A DNA stretch of 64,000 bases from Arachnopeziza araneosa (Eukaryota; Ascomycota; Leotiomycetes; Helotiales; Arachnopezizaceae), in contig QYAI01000111.1 in NCBI GenBank assembly GCA_003988855.1, forward strand, positions 62,001 through 126,000, read 5' to 3'. Positions 22,090 to 35,114 of this stretch are shown here, in pieces. How positions within the stretch are numbered: the stretch's first letter is position 1; every line of letters begins with the position of its first letter. A program made the translations under genes and the position numbers. The notes beneath the pieces are model-generated. The model did not search any database. It saw only the letters and a program-made list of their open reading frames with translations, and was not told the DNA's origin.

Positions 22090-25000
22090 AGCATGCTCGT
22101 TAATTGTCACAACAGGTCGGGGATCATGCCATCAAACTCAAGCCACCAACGTGCCATCCACCAAGCAAGGAGCCAATTGAGAGAAACTATTGCTTCGTTC
22201 TTGTAATCGGTCAACGTTCGTGCTTCAGCTCCAACCTTCCAGCTGAGGTTAATCAGCACCCTCATTCCAAGAGACTGGTAGCGAAGCTCTGTGCTCAAGA
22301 ACTGCAAGTTTCTCATTCACTCCCTGCACAACCGCGTCAAACATAATGGTTCTAATCAACCATTAACCTCCTCCCTTCTCCCAAACCAACACCTAAGAGT
22401 GACACGTTCTCTCCCACCACCGTCCTAATCCACATGCCCTGCACATGAATTTATACTTCACTTCCTCTCTCCCTCCTTCTGTTCAAGCTTCTTCAATTTT
22501 TAATCCGATTCAACCATCCAGCCACAACTGCACACCCCCATTCTTCGATTGTGGTAGCATTACCCCGCTCAGCCATCATTTCCCACCCCCAATTCCCCAG
22601 CACGGGAGAGTGGTGGCAACTACCGGGGAACTGGGCTGGTACCATAACCTCGTACCGCATCGCAGCGCATTCCCCCCCCCCTGTCGTCCACCACTTCACG
22701 GTGTCTTCCACGCGTGTGCTGAAACAGCGCATTCCTGCTAATCAGCGCCCTGCGATGTCGGACATGGTGGCGTCCGCGCTTGCCATCTGGCGTGTGATTG
22801 TGACGTATCGTGTTTGTCTCGGCCTTAGGATGGGTGGTTGGATGGGTAGGCACAGGTCGCGGTTTGCAGAAATTTGACGCCCGGTAGAATGGATAGGATG
22901 GATGCCATGCAATGCGCTGCAGTCTGGCGTTATCTCCTTGCTGGATGCTATTGGCATGCGGCAAGCACGTTGGAATTCAGTTGAGTGCAACGCTTTGGGA
23001 ACTCTCTCCCCTCTCGTTTTTAGTCTCTGTCTGCAGCGGCTGTGATTGTGTCGTATTGTAGAGAAGATTGGGTCTGGTGTAGAGGAGGTTGTGTCGTGGT
23101 GCAGAGCAGGTTGTGCCTCATTGATCAAGCTGGAGTTTTGCAGAACGCTATCGAGATGTTGTAAGAGAGGAGTTGAGATGGTGATGATATCCAATCATGA
23201 TGATATATCTTCATTAATTACAGACGCGACAAAACTCAACATAGTAATTTCAAACATGCGCTGAAAACCGAGATCAGTCATCATTCGTAAAAATTCATCA
23301 AAACCATAGAGTCGAAATACAAATTTCGCACCGTCATAAAATCATCAAATCGAACATCGCAAACCCATCCAATCAAGCGCACTACCAAAAGCCTCTCGAG
23401 AAATTGTCTCAGCCTGAGAGACATGGTCGCGCACCTGATAGGAAGCAGAAAGTCGATGGGAGGCTGAATCAAAGCATCCACGATTACGCATGCCCCATGC
23501 CAGCGCGATCGAGTCCAGTGATGGAGTGTTGCACCGCCGCGTTAGCTTAGTTTAGGCGCCTTTGTGCAACCCCAGGTGAGACGACGGAGAGCGTTTCTGC
23601 GACGGGTGCTGGTTGGGAGGAGAGAGAAATCGCAGAGATGGTATCGGATCGAGACAAAATTTCAAGTGGTATTCTTGACGAGGCAGGTTGTCTCGTGGTG
23701 AGTGTAGCGGAGACGTGCTTTGGGGGCCATACCATAACGTGATAGAAGTCGAAACGCGGAAACTCCTTTCCTCCATGTTCGAGATGTCAAAGTTAAACAT
23801 GAATAGTAGGAGTTTGGAGTTATTTGTCGATTCCCTACCCCACAATGTCTTAGTATATCTCCGCGTATGTGGTATCCATAGTATTAAGGCAAGAATCAAC
23901 TTGGCCATTGTCATCAGGACGATTTCCAGTGATGCACTTGCGCTACTGTGGGTTATGTGCTGGCTTCGGACAGCTGAGAGTTGAAGCAATTTCTTGAATG
24001 ATCAGACCTCCTTGATCAGGTGGTACGCCTTTCTTGGAGTTCCCACAGTTGGGGAAAGCGCTACATATGGTGACACATAACTCTCGAACAAGACATCTAC
24101 ATGGGAGGTAAACTTCCTTTACCTGTTTGCACATTTCCGCGGATTTGAAGGGTTGGAGAATAATTGATATCGAAGTAGGAGGTTGGGTTTTTTATAAGAA
24201 CTTCTGTGCTAAGTTAGGAGGCCCAAGACAAGGAGCTCACTCATACTTCAAGCAGATTTTGTCCTCGAACGTTCAAGCCCATCATTCGAAGAGTTGTAAA
24301 CGCCAGTAAACCATACGGGCGACTGCAAGGCCAATTTCTGCTTTGAAGAAAAGCAAATACCGTACGGGATATTTTATGTAACTCAAGGTTGATATTTTCT
24401 GTGGCGGAGCAAAGTCAGCAGGGCAATCGATGCTGCGGGGTATAGGAGAACTCTTCCGGCTGGTCATTCAACTTACTTACCCAGCCGCCACGATAGACCG
24501 ACTGAGCATGAAGAAATGTTGGCAACGTGAAAATCGCGCAGGATAAAACTCGGTTACCCCAATAAGCCGGTGAAATAAAAACCAAGGACGTATTCCCGGA
24601 ATCCGCTAGGCTGGCTTTGTAGCATGCAAGCACCTCTACGAAATGGGACATTGGTCAGTTGAGGGTGTGGTGCCCAAGGTAGCATGCTTCGCGGCCGAGG
24701 CCCAAGAACCTAGAGAATATATCTCGAGACAGTCGTCCATGGTTTAAACGGCCTCGCAGATGAAATTAAACGGAGCAAAAATCAGTCCTGAAGCTATTTT
24801 CAAACAAAAACCAAAACATTCGAAAAACGGAGCTTTTGCCAAACAGAATAACCAAGTAACCATTTAACTTAGCCATTGAAAGATGAATAAGCAAATGGTG
24901 TCGAAGCTGCGGAAAACGGATGGACCCCCGAGTCAGGGAGATCATTAGGGAAGCAGAGATGAAATCAAAACAAGAAATGAGACTCAACCAAACTGTCGGG

Positions 25001-26966
25001 AACATGTCTCCTCTTTATATCCCAAAAAGATTAGTGGAACGAGATGCATGCACTAGGCTCCGTTCAGACGAACCTTTGACCAAGCACGCACCGCACTACT
25101 ACAAGTATTTAGCACAATAGCGTAGGCTGCTCGGCCGCAGCTGTCCTCCACAATGGCAGGTTGACAGAGAGGTGGAATGTATCCTCCTACTTTGGTTCTA
25201 ACGTGGCAAGGAGCAGAGGGATTTCCCCTTCTCCCCTCAAAAGAATTCTAAGTCTACCAATTGAATCAGATGAATATTGAGTAGGTGAGCATGCAGGTTG
25301 CTCGGCGCTTTGGCAGCGTGCGTCTGTCACATTTGACTAAACTAGGGGACAATCTTGAATCCGAACGCCTGCATTCCCACTGAGCCGGATCTTTCGTCCG
25401 AGAGCCAGAACATAGAATTGTTGTGCAACCTGATTGCCCGGCTCATTTTCAGCCGCGGGTGGACGTTGGCATTAACGTGAGAGTGGTGAAGCTCGGGGCA
25501 GCTGGTGGCTTTCCCATTGCGGACGTCGGGGGCTACGGAACGGCGACCAGCGACAAAGTCAGCAGCGCCCACGATCAAGCCACTATTGTGACTATCAAAA
25601 TGGAAGAGGCTTCATTGTCGTCGAAGATCGCTTCAACTTGGATCTAGTTCGCGCTATCTGAGACTCGGATATCTGAGACACTGCCAATCTGGCTGGCTTC
25701 CATCAGATGAGCTGCATTTGGTGTGGCTGCTTTCCCTTTTGCATTCTCGGCCTGTCCAGAGAGATTGCTCCAGTAGAATGCTATTCTAGAGGCTTGGTCC
25801 ATGAAGCCGTCATGTAGGATGCATCTTTTTTGGAAGTCAGTCTAGGCGTGAGCAACTAGGCTCTTTTCCATGGTTTCATTCTCGTTTTGCTAAGGAGAGA
25901 CGAAAGGAATGTGCTGATTGTATCACTAAATCGAGGCGCCATAGGCTTGCTTCCTGATCAGTTCTGTTACTAATGGGGATATGTCATTCGTCGGAAGCTT
26001 TTCTCGTCGAAAGGATGTTGTCTGGACTTGCTTGACAGGTCAGTCTCGAAGTCCTGCAGGCTCTTCCTGATGGCTGTACACCTGCCGTTCATGCAGGAAC
26101 CTCAGACGCATGAAGAATGGTGAGAACCTGGCGTCAAGATCTCTCTCAAGATCGCCCTGCCGATTTATCTTTTGGGTTTACGCCAGGGGTCATCACAATT
26201 GAGGCCGCTTCCAGCCCTGTCTGGATATTTCAGCTGTCATCCGTTGTCATGAGACTGAGAAGGGTGTTTGCCGCCCAAACTTGTTAAGAAAGAATAATCG
26301 CCCTTCCCAAGGAGTAAATATACTTCTGTAAGGTCTTGTGCCGAACGAGGGGTTTAACATCCTTTTTAACTGTCTGATACCATTCATGCTCCCTTGCTCT
26401 CACTTGCTAGATGCTAATCAGCCCAGAGAGTACTGTGTGCCTGGCTCGCCAAGTTCAGGGCAGTCGCCTTCATCATTTGTTTCTCATTCGGTGCTTCTCT
26501 CGGTCTCCCTCAACGCCGTATCCAGGCGAGAAACTTCCTTCGACGCGTTTGCATTCCTTCCATCAGCCGCTTGTCAAAGCTGGCACGCGCTCAGAGGAGT
26601 GATTCAGACAATATATCAATAGCTGGAAACCGGGTGAGTCCAAGGGATCTCCCCTCTGCGTCAAGGGAATAGTGTCGTGTCAGTGGTTCCTGTCGTCCAA
26701 GTCATTGTCGGTCACTGTGGACTGATATATGGAAGCATGCCCCTACAATCCTTCCACGACCTTCAGTAAAGTGTGTCCACTCCTTCAGCACTTTACAGTC
26801 CTTTCACTTTTTCTGTCCTTTCCGATAAAGTTCGAAGTCTTCCATTTAAGTCCTGGTGTTGGTGCCGCTGATTCTAATCCTATTGTCGTTGAGATGCTAA
26901 CCTGATGTTGTGCAGATTTACACTTCCTTCACCATATATATATCCACCACTCCTTCAAACAACAAC
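22090..26966. other. 4.9 kb gene-poor region upstream of C2H2 regulator
   Basis: No ORF here has recognisable domains or a convincing exon structure. The 3' part is a likely long promoter or 5' leader of the zinc-finger gene at 26967, and 26338-26622 holds an upstream ORF-like frame. A long non-coding RNA cannot be excluded from sequence. Confidence 0.5.
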
Positions 26967-28187
26967 ATGAAGATGTTTCTCGATACTAGTGCTGCGTATG
27001 ATTTCAATGAACACTCTATCGCAGATTCCTTTTCATCAAGTCAATCGATGTCTTCTTTCTCTTCGTGCTCCTCAGGGGATGAGTTTGTGATGACTCCAGC
27101 ATCTACACCTCCACATCGCCGAACATCTCCAGATCAATTTTTCAAGTTAGAAGATTCCTATTTCGGGATTCCGACACCATCAACTACCCCTGATAACTTC
27201 GAAGCCTCTGCTAGCTTGGGTGCCATGCCCTCAGCAGCACAAAATATCATGTCTGGATTCCAAATCCAGCCAATCACATTCACGGGCGATGGAGCTCTGT
27301 ATTGCGAGTCAAACATGATGGAATACAATATGTTTGACAACATCGTTGCCCCGATGGACAATATGTTCATCGAAAATGATGGTCTGCCTTCGGGAAATTC
27401 GAGTCTCACTTCATTCTATCCGACTCCAGGATTCGAAACAAATTGCGTGGAAGATTTTGTGAATCCTTCCCAGACAACATTCATGAACATGCAATCCCCT
27501 TTTCGTCCGAACACGATGTCAATTGGACTGGAATATGATATGGACAGTCTAGATTCCGACTGCCAGAGTGATTCACCCATAAACACATCTAGTGTAAGCG
27601 CGGTTCTTGGCTCGACTCGCTCAGATCTCTCAGTCTTCTTGGATCCCCGATCACCCACCACTCCGTCGAGAACATCAGGCGCGCGACAGTCTCGATTCCG
27701 ACCTCTCCCTTCATCACTAGCCTTGCATAAGATTCAATCTGAGTCTCAGCAGAACTCCATCAATGGACATTCAAGACATCATCTCACAAGAAGGCGGGCA
27801 AAACAAGGATTGAAGGGCTGTTTCCTTCCTGACAGTATCAGTCTTCTGAAGCCGGCCAGCAAACACTGCGTCCATCCTGGCTGCGAAAAGAGATTTCAGC
27901 GCCAAGAACATCTGAAACGCCACGAAAAATCGGTCCATAAGAAGCCACCTCCACTCCCGTGCAAGTTTTGCGAGAAGACATTCTCTCGATCGGACAATCT
28001 CAAGTCTCATATCAAGCTCCATTTCAACAACAAAGACTCAAAGCGCACAAAGCACATTGGCGAAGCAGCAATGGATGTCTGGTTATCCATGGGCTCCAAG
28101 CCGAGAAGAAATTCTGATCGGGTCAATAAGGAAAGGGACGTGAAAGTGGAGAAGCAATCGCCACAGTCCCGTGCTCTGAGACTCTAA
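26967..28187 (+). CDS. C2H2 zinc-finger transcription factor (BrlA/Msn2-type finger pair)
   Basis: Single exon, 406 aa from the ATG at 26967 (AACAAC-ATG-AAG); an in-frame ATG 57 bp upstream would add a low-complexity leader. The N-terminal half is rich in Ser/Thr/Pro (SSSQSMSSFSSCSSGDEF, TPASTPPHRRTSP), as in activation domains. Two adjacent C2H2 fingers lie near the C-terminus: CVHPGCEKRFQRQEHLKRH (from 301) and CKFCEKTFSRSDNLKSH (from 332). The RQEHLKRH and RSDNL helices are the pair found in stress and conidiation regulators of the Msn2/4 and BrlA type. A conserved tail (AMDVWLSMGSKPRRNSDR) follows. Function as stress or developmental regulator is inferred. The large upstream gene-free region fits a heavily controlled regulator. 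Confidence 0.8.
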   Translation: MKMFLDTSAAYDFNEHSIADSFSSSQSMSSFSSCSSGDEFVMTPASTPPHRRTSPDQFFKLEDSYFGIPTPSTTPDNFEASASLGAMPSAAQNIMSGFQIQPITFTGDGALYCESNMMEYNMFDNIVAPMDNMFIENDGLPSGNSSLTSFYPTPGFETNCVEDFVNPSQTTFMNMQSPFRPNTMSIGLEYDMDSLDSDCQSDSPINTSSVSAVLGSTRSDLSVFLDPRSPTTPSRTSGARQSRFRPLPSSLALHKIQSESQQNSINGHSRHHLTRRRAKQGLKGCFLPDSISLLKPASKHCVHPGCEKRFQRQEHLKRHEKSVHKKPPPLPCKFCEKTFSRSDNLKSHIKLHFNNKDSKRTKHIGEAAMDVWLSMGSKPRRNSDRVNKERDVKVEKQSPQSRALRL

Positions 28188-30640
28188 GCAAAGAGTTAGG
28201 AATTGGACAGGATCGTCATGTTGGACGTTTGACTCAACACTACTGGGATCCAATTGTTATAGTGTTTCTTCGGAATATGGGGTGCGTGGGAAGTTGTGTT
28301 GCTGATAAGATAAAGCAAGAGAGAATATGAAATTTGAGTTGGACAGGTTTTAGAAAGTTCACTTCGGCGCTAATAGGCGAAACCCCTTTGTCGCTCATTC
28401 ACAACATTCAAGGGAAGCTGCGTTTTGGATGTTGTATCAACAAAAAGACAATGGTCTCTGGATGATTTCATCCCATTTTTATACTTAATGTTTCTTTGGA
28501 GCATCTATTCCCTTTGTGGGCTTTTTCTAGTGAGCATTTTTCAGCTTGGAGACCGAGGCAGAGAGTCTAAAAGGTGTTGTGGTTGGGTTGGAAGGTGGAT
28601 ATATTCTTACTCCTGTACGAGACGCTGAGAGAATAGTGTAAGACTATCGAGAGATTATTCCTATTCCTGATCTGAGAGGTGGAGAACACTTGGAAGGTTT
28701 GCGGCTTGTACTTTTAGCTTTTGGTTAGCTTTCTGATCGTGAAGTCCGCCTTGGATTCAAAAGCAATCGAAAATTCTATTCTATCCTGATGTATCGTAGC
28801 TCACTTTCTACTTACTCTTTTATATGCAGTGCAACACACAGTATCAAACTGTAAGTCGTGTTCTACCACACAAATGCTCTTGGCCGCATTGGCTGCATTG
28901 GCTTTCGACGATATAGGAGATTTGTGTATAGACTGAGTGCTAGGACTATTATTAGCTGTGCCTTTCTGTCACTTCTCGTTGCGTTTGACCATCAGCTTCA
29001 TTGTATCGTACTTACATGAGTAAGTTGATTGGAACCTGGACGGGTCGAAGCTGCCAATCTCAGTAGCAGTCTGGAGCAAATAATCAGATACAAGAAACGT
29101 CCCTTCCCTGCACGGAGCAAAGCTGGCTCTCAAGAAATACTTGAGAAAAGTACCTACTGCGGTAGACGTTCTAAAATGGGACGGCGAGGATTGGTTGCTG
29201 AGTCGACGAAACCGGGGGTGCTTTGGAGCTTAGTAGAAAATTCCGCACCGCATCTTTGACTTCCCCCACAACATCATTTAATCAAACAAAGCCACGGCCA
29301 TTGACACCAACAGCCTGATTTAAAAGCACGCTCTTTCTTATTTCTTCATTGCGTTTATGCTCAATACTGGGTTTATCGCTTTTAACCAGCACAATTGACG
29401 AGTTCAGAAGCTGCGACTGTCGGGCTATCAAGTGAACTTGGAGGCTTCCTGACATCTTCTACCCTACTCATGGATACAACGGCCAAACTAAGGAAATAGT
29501 AGCCATCTCTTCACGCAGGTAAGTTCATTTGCTGTTGCTGATGATCTTTTCCCTTGATGGACCGAAAGGCTGACTGACTAGCTTTGAACAGGACATGACA
29601 CAACAACAGCCTACGGTAACCTTTATCAATACAAGAACAAATGTGGAAAGAGATATCAGACATGCGAATAGCTGTAGCCTGTTGATACTATATCAAGCAC
29701 AAAGAATTTGTAAGTGTTGCAAAGCCTCGACTTCGAGACAGGTAAGCTACAAGCAGCCTCTTCATCTACACTTGAGATTAAAAACGAAGGCGAACGTGAT
29801 TTGCTAATATTTTTGTATCCAGAGTCCGCTCTCCTGCTTCACGCTTGTCTTTGATAGCCAGATGCTATTGTTGCTCTTCCAACAAGCACTTGTTGTAAAC
29901 CGACCCTGATCCCAGCCACATCCAAGCTGGCAGAGTCCCTCAAGAGGATGGAAAGCATGACCGCAGGTAGCAATGTACAATTCTCAATCATCTTTCCTAA
30001 GGCAATTCTCTTCCGCTCAGAAACAGATTCGCCACTCTATTTGACACTTCAGAAGGACAAGTCCAAAAGCAAAGTCAGAGGTTCGAGTCTCAGATCCAGA
30101 TAGACCAGAAAAGCGACGAATGACAGGCTAAACGGTTTGTGTTCCTGTCATTGAAACTATAAAAAGCTGTCAAGCACATTAGCTGATCGTAACAATATTT
30201 AGGGTCTAGCGTCATGGAGCAACTTTCCTACTGCTTCCACTCTTTCTCTCTCCTCAGATTTCCTTTCCCATCAATCTTTACCGGTGTGCGATTCTGTTAA
30301 TGAGGGAGACGGCCTTCGTTATCCTACTGCAGTGCACAATGTGATTGTGCGCTTCTGGCTTCTGGCTTCTCGCTCCTGATGATTTGATCCTTGAGCCACA
30401 AGGCCTAAAAAGAGGGGCGTCAATCATTTCCACCAACTATGACAGGCTTGCTACTTCAATTGCAATCTATTGAAGAAGTTCAGCGGAGCTACCAGCTAGA
30501 CAACACAATTGAGTAACGCAATCTCAACCAAGCACAATATTATTGGTCGAAATATTGGATGCCCCAATCCCAAGACTGCGAAAAGTGAGAAGGGAATATT
30601 TTTATCCTGTTACGGCTTTTACTTCCTCTAAATGACCAAG
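28188..30640. other. Intergenic, 2.45 kb
   Basis: 3' flank of the zinc-finger gene then AT-moderate sequence. Short frames only; no tRNA or clear transposon ends. Confidence 0.5.
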
Positions 30641-31616
30641 TTTGGATAACTTTTCGGCCCAACAATTCGTTGGTCCTCCTACCTTCGAGCTCATCGAGTA
30701 CATCAAGGACCCGACTGATCCGACATCTTCCCGAGGCTACCGTCTAGAAGCACCTCGCCGCCCGACTATTCTTTCGGCAAGCAAGGCGACCATACTCCCC
30801 CCAGAACCCAAAGACTTTGATTTCTCGTAAGGTGCTGAGCGGGTCCGAGGCTCTGTGGATTATGATCGGTAACGGAACCTACAAGCAGCTCTTCGCTCTC
30901 GAGAATAATGACACCCAATACTGCTTCAACGGTAATATTGATGATGTCCGGGTTAGATGCGCTCCGGTTTTGGTTAATAACTATTGTTCACCCACTAAAA
31001 ACCTCTTGGTGGGAATAATTGTAAGATTAGTGCCTGTCGGTTCACGATAAACCTAGGTTATTCGTATTGGCCGGTTTACCCTGGATACTGGACTCCTCAC
31101 GTTGTGGAGGGGTCTGTATCGGTGGGTTAAGGAAAGAAGGATGGAGGCAACCCTTATGGGGTTCTGGCTGCCTGACTAACTAGGCTCTCATGCGTGGCAC
31201 GTGATTATTGTACCAACAGTGCCTTTAGGCTGCCAGACAGCCTTAGCTTGTCCGAAGCTCTGAGAAATCGTTTGGATCTTGGAAACATCAAGGTTCTTAC
31301 TCTGGACTTGTTTGTCATCGAAGACGTCAAGAAATGGGGCGTCTCTCATCTCAAGGACCTGTTGGGTTTGCAAATGTTAAGAATTGTCGGCGTCATTCCT
31401 GAGGCTCGCCCTGAGGTTCTGGACCTTCTTATTTGGCTCCGTATCGAGGAGGGCGCCGAATCCTTCTCTTGCGGTGAGAATAGAGAGGAAGTAGTAACCA
31501 AGGCCACGAGCAAGGAGGGATATTGGTCTCACAGGGGGCATAGCCCGAATAGAGTATTTGTGAGACCTCGAGCTCTGTATAGAATCGTAGACAGCAGCCT
31601 ACGAAATTCTAGATAG
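30641..31616 (+). pseudogene. Eroded coding remnant, possibly 2EXR-like
   Basis: Three consecutive plus-strand frames look coding but do not join: 30642-30830 (LEAPRRPTILSASKATILPP), 30817-31050 (FALENNDTQYCFNGNIDDVR) and 31194-31616 (NIKVLTLDLFVIEDVKKW, HLKDLLGLQMLRIVG). No ATG opens the first, and no splice set I tried joins them. The pieces are reminiscent of fungal 2EXR-domain proteins, but this is weak. Between 31000 and 31190 is a non-coding block with short inverted repeats that may be an insertion. The last frame alone starts at an ATG (31194) and could be a small gene. Confidence 0.3.
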
Positions 31617-32627
31617 ATCCAAACCAAGCTCATACAACAAATTTGACTAACATTCAACAAAGACTCTTTTCCAGTGTTAGGTCAATGAACTAAAGATCTC
31701 AGTAGAGATTAAGCCAAAGTTTCGGACCTCTCAGAAAAGCATCTCGAGCAAGCACTAAATCTCAAAAAAAAAAAAAGACACGCCAACTCCCAGTTTCATT
31801 TTCAATGAGGGAGACCATGTCAAACAAGAAAAAAACACCTCTCAATATCAGAATTGCGAGGTATAAAAAAAAATGGAACCCAGCAAAACTATAGCGAACA
31901 TTCACGAACATATTTAAGTGATAATCGAATTATACAGAGCATAGGAAATATGATCGGAAAAATTATACTCTCTTAAGCTTCCTTCAACTAAGAGACGGTA
32001 ACAGATCAATGAGAACAAATTTCAAAGTATCAAAGATCAGCAAAAAGTGGGACTGTGGAGAAGATGCGTTGCAAATTAATTTGAAGGTCTGCATCAGCTC
32101 TGATCGAGGAAAGATGATGGAGAAGTAATATTCTGAATGTGATTGGATGTGGATAACGGAACCATGAGTAGATGTCAATGAATTCAAATAAAATCCAGGG
32201 TGAGGAACAGTGGAGCCACGAAAGAAGTTTTACTTTAGTAAGTGTCATGAGCATAAACCTTAAACAGAGTCTGGGTTTGGATTTATATCCCACTTTGGGA
32301 GACACTCGTAGATCTCCAACAAGGGAATATATATAGTTCAAGGAAATGTGCGCAATAAGTGGTAGCACAAGAGATAATGAGACAAGTTCCACTTGGAACA
32401 GCTCAGAATGGTGGAGGGTAGGTCATTCTTTGGTAAGTTCAAATGTCAAACGCAATGGCTCAAGAATCTGAAGATTCATTTGTGTCTAGTAGTCATGGAA
32501 GCCGCCAAAATTCAAACCCATCAACAGATGTCTGATACTCACCAATACAATCTCAAACACCAAAGCGCTAATTGGTTGTGTAACAAATAACTTGCCATGA
32601 TAATAGACACTGAACATAAAATTCCAG
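31617..32627. other. Intergenic
   Basis: AT-rich, with a 14-base A run near 31766. No supported gene. Confidence 0.5.
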
Positions 32628-34260
32628 CTAGGAGTGAGGTGTCAATTTTGCCATGAGCTTTGGTTTCTCTAAAAAGGCATAGACAGGCATGTTGTCAATC
32701 CAATGCCAAGATTATGGCTCAAGCTGGAAGTCAAACTCATAAATGACTCGAGCCAAGATAAGTTGCATCTCCATCAAAGCCAGATTCTTTCAATGCGGCC
32801 TCGTAGACCTAGAGAGGGCTGTGATCATCGGGGGAATGACGAGCGGCAAAATTTACAGAAACTTACAGGTTGGAATGACTTCTTTCTGTCGATAAAGTGT
32901 ACCTAGAGAGTCGACCCTCAAGGAGAGATCATTGGGCCGCTCAAAATTCTCTTCAGATCGAAAGGTAGCATACATGTTGACGCAGACTGCTGTATCTCCT
33001 GGAATCTTCTGATCTACAATCACATAACCTTCTGTAGGAGTATTACCGTTTAGGTTACCTGGAACATGTGGAAATAGTCTTAAAATCCCTTGGATGACAG
33101 TGTACAGGCACTCGAGTCTTGAGACGCTCTGCATGGTGACTAGGTAACGTTCTCGAAGTTTATCGCGAATTTTAAGCAGGATTATTGATACGAAACAGGT
33201 AGCTCTGGACAGAACTGACGAAATAGTCTCCACTCCACCAACAAAAATGGCACGGCATGACTCAATCAATTATCCAACAGTTGATCCACTAAGCCGGTCA
33301 GTGAAGTCTTGGACATACGCAAAGTGACCATCAGCTAAGCCCAATCAAGATAGAATTGACGACTTACAAGTCGGGATGCGGCTCTGTGTTGTTGAAGCAT
33401 TAAGAACCTTCTCCCTCGTCATGGTGGTATGATCACGATCGCATCCTCGAGATTTTTGGGAGCCAAGGGCATAAGAACTGGATAGACAGGCCAAAATCGT
33501 TGAGAGATTCTAAGGAAAGCAGCTCCAGCGACCCAATCAATTAGCATCTTCATCCAGGGCTGCTCTGAAGTCAGTACACGAAAAAGACAATAAAATAGGA
33601 AGCACTCACGTGCATGACAGATTCTCTGAGGATGTAGAAGGATTCTCCAAACATGAAGCCTCCAGTCATATCGAAGGTGACCAAGATATACCATTCAGCA
33701 AGATCAAGAGCCTGTTACTGTTTTCAATGAGATGGAGGATGAGAAGATTGATGTATTTCCCAAATGACAGGCTCTTGGTCACGCATGCTTTTCTCGGAGA
33801 ATGCATAGTTGAAATTTCGTCTGCAGCAAGGCAAAAAAGACAAGGTCAACTTCAAATCATGATTACCTCATACTTATATGCTCTTCCTCGTCATGTTCAA
33901 AGAAGAGGCCATATGTACCAGCAGTAGGCTTCAAAAACGAGATCATATCCTTACGAAACCCAGGCTCACCCACCTTCTTGACAAAGCTGGGATCTCATGC
34001 CTCAGAATTGATGAAAGACAACTCGTTGGGAGCAAGACGAACGATAGGACCATATTGATCATGTAGTTGGGTGATACGACAGGGGAGATGACTGATACAA
34101 AGATTGTGAGCCACGGAAAGTCGAGACATATCCCAAAAGCGAGGACTGTGGAATCTAGCACGACGATGAAACCAAAGACGATAGCAAACGACCTCGAGCA
34201 GGTCATGAGGTATGCAAGCAGGAGGTCAAGGAGGAACGAAGTCATGGTAGAAGCAGTCAT
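32628..34260 (-). pseudogene. Cytochrome P450 pseudogene
   Basis: Read on the minus strand, P450 landmarks appear in order but in different frames. N-terminal membrane segment (from ATG 34260). CYRLWFHRRARFHSPRFWD. LHDQYGPIVRLAPNELSF. A preserved intron (GTAATC..CAG, near 33866-33820) joining to NFNYAFSEKSMRDQEPVI. MLIDWVAGAAFLRIS. I-helix FVGGVETISSVLS. PHVPGNLNGNTPTEGYVI. C-terminal KNLALMEMQLILARVIYEF and MPVYAFLEKPKLMAKL. Defects: TGA at 33997-33995 where family members have Trp (TGG), a frameshift near 33760, loss of the heme-binding Cys motif near 32800 (region reads SLGLRGRIE), and TAA near 32728. Similar intact genes are CYP65-like monooxygenases of secondary metabolism. No biosynthetic cluster is visible beside it. 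Confidence 0.85.
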
Positions 34261-35114
34261 AACTCGACAGGCGAGAAGGGTATTCAGGTTTAGGCAAAGT
34301 AGTGAGAATGCCAATTGCCGTGGGACTCGAGGGTGGTAAGGGAAGAAGAAAGAAAACCAAAGTCGCGTCAGAGGACGCGAACGAACAGAGAACCGAGGCG
34401 CTAGTGGGATTTCCTGGATTGCTGGCCTCGAAGAACGTACATTATCGTTGCGCCACTGAGAAAACTAGAGACCGACCTCCTTTAAGGTAGTTGTAGACCG
34501 TTCTTTGACAGAGTCCAACAGCCATCAGGTACCGTTCAAGACACATCCTTTCAGGCCTTCAAAAGTCTCGATCTACTATGCAAACCATCAACTGCTCAGC
34601 TTCAACACCAGACAACTCAGTCATTGGGGAGGTATGAATCTCGTCACACTTAAACAAAGCAAGAGATGTAGCCCTCTTATCTGGAACCGCTCAATTTCCT
34701 CGAATAATCTTAAGAATTGCACTCGAGAGATGTCTCTCTGGCTGCATCTCATAGCGTAGGACATGTCAAATTCCAGCGTGTTTAAACTTGAATGGCTGCT
34801 TAACTCGTCTTCACCATCAAGAAGACGTTATCATTCTGCTTCGCGTCGATGATTGCATATCTCACCTTGACTTGTTACTCTTCAAACTTATCATTCGCAA
34901 TATCCCATACATACACCAACTTACCGTCGCACAATAGCAAACTTCCCCTACGAACGCCCTGTACCGACAACTATAGTACTATCCCACGGGATCTTTTACA
35001 GTGTGATTTATTACACTCTATTCTCATATGCTACATGAAATTTACCTTAACGCCCTGTAGCATTCATTCCGCCTTAACTTTTTGGACAGCTAATCGTTTA
35101 CCTATCCGCACCAA
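34261..35114. other. Intergenic
   Basis: 5' flank of the P450 pseudogene and 3' flank of the Zn2Cys6 gene. Short frames only. Confidence 0.5.

Noticed and set aside
22445..23194. Overlapping frames of 98-150 codons on both strands
   Set aside because: Mutually overlapping, Pro/His-rich composition and no splice support; compositional.
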